DNA from: Candidatus Zixiibacteriota bacterium
GTDB lineage: Bacteria > Zixibacteria > MSB-5A5 > WJJR01
Length of the DNA: 5,412 bases
Direction: 5' to 3'
Assembly (NCBI GenBank): GCA_020058315.1
Contig: JAGVEK010000447.1
Coordinates: 1 to 5,412 of the forward strand
This document shows, piece by piece, positions 3,830 through 5,412 of the stretch. The notes beneath the pieces are model-generated. The model ran no database searches and was not told where the DNA came from. It saw only the letters and a list, made by a program, of their open reading frames with translations. Each line of letters begins with the position of its first letter. Position 1 is the stretch's first letter. Position numbers and translations under genes: made by a program.

Positions 3830-5412
3830 AGGAGCAGGCCATCGGCCGCCCAACCAAATCACGTCGCTGAGCCCGCTCTTGGGCGCGCGAAGACCGCCGA
3901 TTTCGACTTCGGCCTGGGTTCGGATCGCTTCTGGCTGGGGGCAGTGCTTCTGTCCGCGCTGGTCGTGCGCGTAGTCGTGCTGTGGGAGTTGTCGCGCAAC
4001 AACCCAGGCTTCCTTTCGCCGGATGTGGATTCGCGCTGGCATTATCTGTGGGCTAAAGCCATTGCCAGAGGCGACTGGATTGGCGAGGGCGTCTTCTACC
4101 GAGCCCCATTCTATCCCTATCTTCTGGGTCTCTGGATCAAGATCTTCGGCGACGGCCTATGGGGGATTAAGATTGTCCAAGCGGTGATCAGCTCGTTCAC
4201 CGCAGTGCTGACGGGTCTGGTTGGCTGGAGGGTCTTCGGCCGCCGGCTGGGTCTGATCGCGGGATTCGTCTGGGCCCTCTGGGGTCCCGTGATCTATTAC
4301 GATTCCGAATTGCTGCTCGAGGTCCTGTTCGTACCGCTCAATCTGCTGGCGGTCTGGCTGGCCTTGGGACAACTGAAGGAGAAGAGTGCCAGACTCCGCC
4401 CGTGGCTGGTCATCGGGCTCATTCTCGGCGTCTCCGCTATCACCCGGCCCAACATCCTGATCACCATTCCGATCTTCTGGTGGATCGCATTGACAGGGTT
4501 CTCGCTACGGGGAACTGACAAGTCGAAGCTCATGGGAGCGCTGCGACGTCCGCTAATTTTGACCATTGGTCTTCTGATTCCCATTCTCCCGATAACGGCC
4601 CGCAACTGGTGGGTGGGCAAGGACCCAGTTTTGATCGCATATCAAGGCGGCGTCAATCTTTACCTGGGAAACAACGCGACGGCCGATGGTCTGACAATGC
4701 GCATGCCGGAAATCCTGCTGGATCCGACCATCAGTTGGGACCGGTTTGTTGTCACGACAGATTCGATTGCCATCGCCGAGGCGGGGCGCCCGTTGCGCGC
4801 CTCGGAAGTCTCCTCACATTGGACCGGAAAAGCACTCGACTATGTACGCAACTATCCGGGCCGCGCGTTTCGGGGCTGGCTCAGCAAGCTGTATTACATG
4901 TGGAACGGTTTTGAAGTTGGGGATCAGACGAACATCTATGACTTCCGGCGGTACTCATTCGTTCTGCGGACTCTCATCTGGCGCTGGCCGGTGTATTTCC
5001 CATTCGGGCTCGTCGCGCCGCTGGCGCTGGCTGGCATCTGGTGGTCGTGGCGCCGTCATGAATTGTCGCGTCCGCTGGCAGCCTTCGTCGCGCTGTACTC
5101 CATCTCTGTCGTGGGCTTTCTCGCCACGGCGCGCCACCGGCTGCCGATGGCCCCCTTGCTGGTCATCTTTGCGATCGCCGGTGTGTGGCTGATCGTCAAT
5201 CTCCTGAAACAACGCCGGATGACCGCCGCATGGATCTCGATTGGCGCGGCGATCGTGCTGCTTGTCATCCTGAACCGTCCAACCGTTGAGCGGATTATGA
5301 ACAATCCCTCGTTCACCGCCTACCAGGAGGGACTGAGCTACGACCGGCAGGGCGACTACCAGCGCGCTGTCCAGATGTATGTGAAATCGCTTGAGCAGGA
5401 GCCGTACAACCT
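3812..5412 (+). CDS. GT-C fold (GT39-like) membrane glycosyltransferase with C-terminal TPR, 3' end outside the window
   Basis: This reading frame runs without a stop to the window edge (533 complete codons). It encodes an integral membrane protein like the PMT/ArnT-type GT-C enzymes, which move sugars from lipid-phosphate donors to acceptors outside the cytoplasmic membrane. A basic cytoplasmic tail (1-38) precedes TM1 (about 39-58). The first outer loop has acidic DVDSRW (71-76), the expected site of the catalytic Asp, then a family-like FYRAPFYPYLLG (95-106). About ten more hydrophobic helices follow (roughly 118-264 and 393-488), with ITRPN (210-214) between two. The external domain carries GGVNLYLGNN (279-288), and ARHRLP (440-445) precedes late helices. 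Residues 503-533 (GLSYDRQGDYQRAV core) fit one TPR unit, so a TPR domain probably continues. The GTG start has no Shine-Dalgarno but sits at the predicted transcription start. Donor and acceptor are unknown: O-mannosylation, lipid A modification or surface glycan assembly are all possible. Confidence 0.88.
   Translation, partial: MSSNRQRSRPSAAQPNHVAEPALGRAKTADFDFGLGSDRFWLGAVLLSALVVRVVVLWELSRNNPGFLSPDVDSRWHYLWAKAIARGDWIGEGVFYRAPFYPYLLGLWIKIFGDGLWGIKIVQAVISSFTAVLTGLVGWRVFGRRLGLIAGFVWALWGPVIYYDSELLLEVLFVPLNLLAVWLALGQLKEKSARLRPWLVIGLILGVSAITRPNILITIPIFWWIALTGFSLRGTDKSKLMGALRRPLILTIGLLIPILPITARNWWVGKDPVLIAYQGGVNLYLGNNATADGLTMRMPEILLDPTISWDRFVVTTDSIAIAEAGRPLRASEVSSHWTGKALDYVRNYPGRAFRGWLSKLYYMWNGFEVGDQTNIYDFRRYSFVLRTLIWRWPVYFPFGLVAPLALAGIWWSWRRHELSRPLAAFVALYSISVVGFLATARHRLPMAPLLVIFAIAGVWLIVNLLKQRRMTAAWISIGAAIVLLVILNRPTVERIMNNPSFTAYQEGLSYDRQGDYQRAVQMYVKSLEQEPYN

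Noticed and set aside
3828..3834. AAAGGAG as the ribosome-binding site for a later glycosyltransferase start
   Set aside because: No ATG, GTG or TTG occurs in frame at a usable distance downstream. It falls within codons of the N-terminal tail by chance.
3755..4042. A 96-codon N-terminal extension of ecfT starting at 4042
   Set aside because: It is antisense to the well-supported glycosyltransferase coding sequence, is not hydrophobic or family-like, and lies upstream of the likely ecfT promoter.
1..5412. CRISPR array, tRNA or rRNA gene, insertion sequence or attachment site
   Set aside because: No regularly spaced direct repeats, tRNA-like folds, rRNA segments, transposase genes or terminal inverted repeats were seen by eye on either strand.

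Overview
The window is a GC-rich, gene-dense piece of a bacterial chromosome. It carries four complete housekeeping or transport genes on the minus strand and one divergent membrane glycosyltransferase gene on the plus strand that runs off the right edge. Nothing places the organism firmly. The high GC, the GTG and TTG starts, the TPR-tailed GT-C glycosyltransferase and a palindromic intergenic element with the pattern GGCATGGGCA...TGCCCATGCC point loosely to an environmental lineage in or near the PVC/Planctomycetes-like bacteria. That is an impression from memory, not a demonstrated assignment.

Reading the minus strand in transcription order (right to left): an EcfT/CbiQ-type transporter permease (3754-2939), the tRNA pseudouridine synthase truA (2926-2123), a small transaldolase of the TalC/FSA family (2099-1452) and adenylosuccinate lyase purB (1356-61). 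The first three genes are separated by only 12 and 23 bp and look like one operon. purB follows after 95 bp that hold a compact, multi-hairpin repeat element. A hairpin followed by T residues at the left edge (23 down to 1) looks like the Rho-independent terminator of this unit.

On the plus strand, a GT-C (GT39-like) integral membrane glycosyltransferase begins at a GTG at 3812. It continues past base 5412, ending in the window in the first unit of a probable TPR domain. Between ecfT and this gene lie two good sigma70-type promoter matches on opposite strands whose -10 boxes share the same AT-rich bases. The plus-strand one predicts a leaderless or nearly leaderless mRNA.

The genes do not form one obvious pathway. 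ecfT-truA adjacency is familiar from the Firmicutes ecfA-ecfA-ecfT-truA cluster, but no ATPase gene is adjacent here. Transaldolase (pentose phosphate pathway) and PurB (purine synthesis) are housekeeping enzymes linked loosely through ribose-phosphate supply. I see no convincing new defence or mobile system. The most unusual items are the structured repeat that also supplies purB's ribosome-binding region, the superimposed divergent promoters, the orphan-looking EcfT and an atypical TruA motif.
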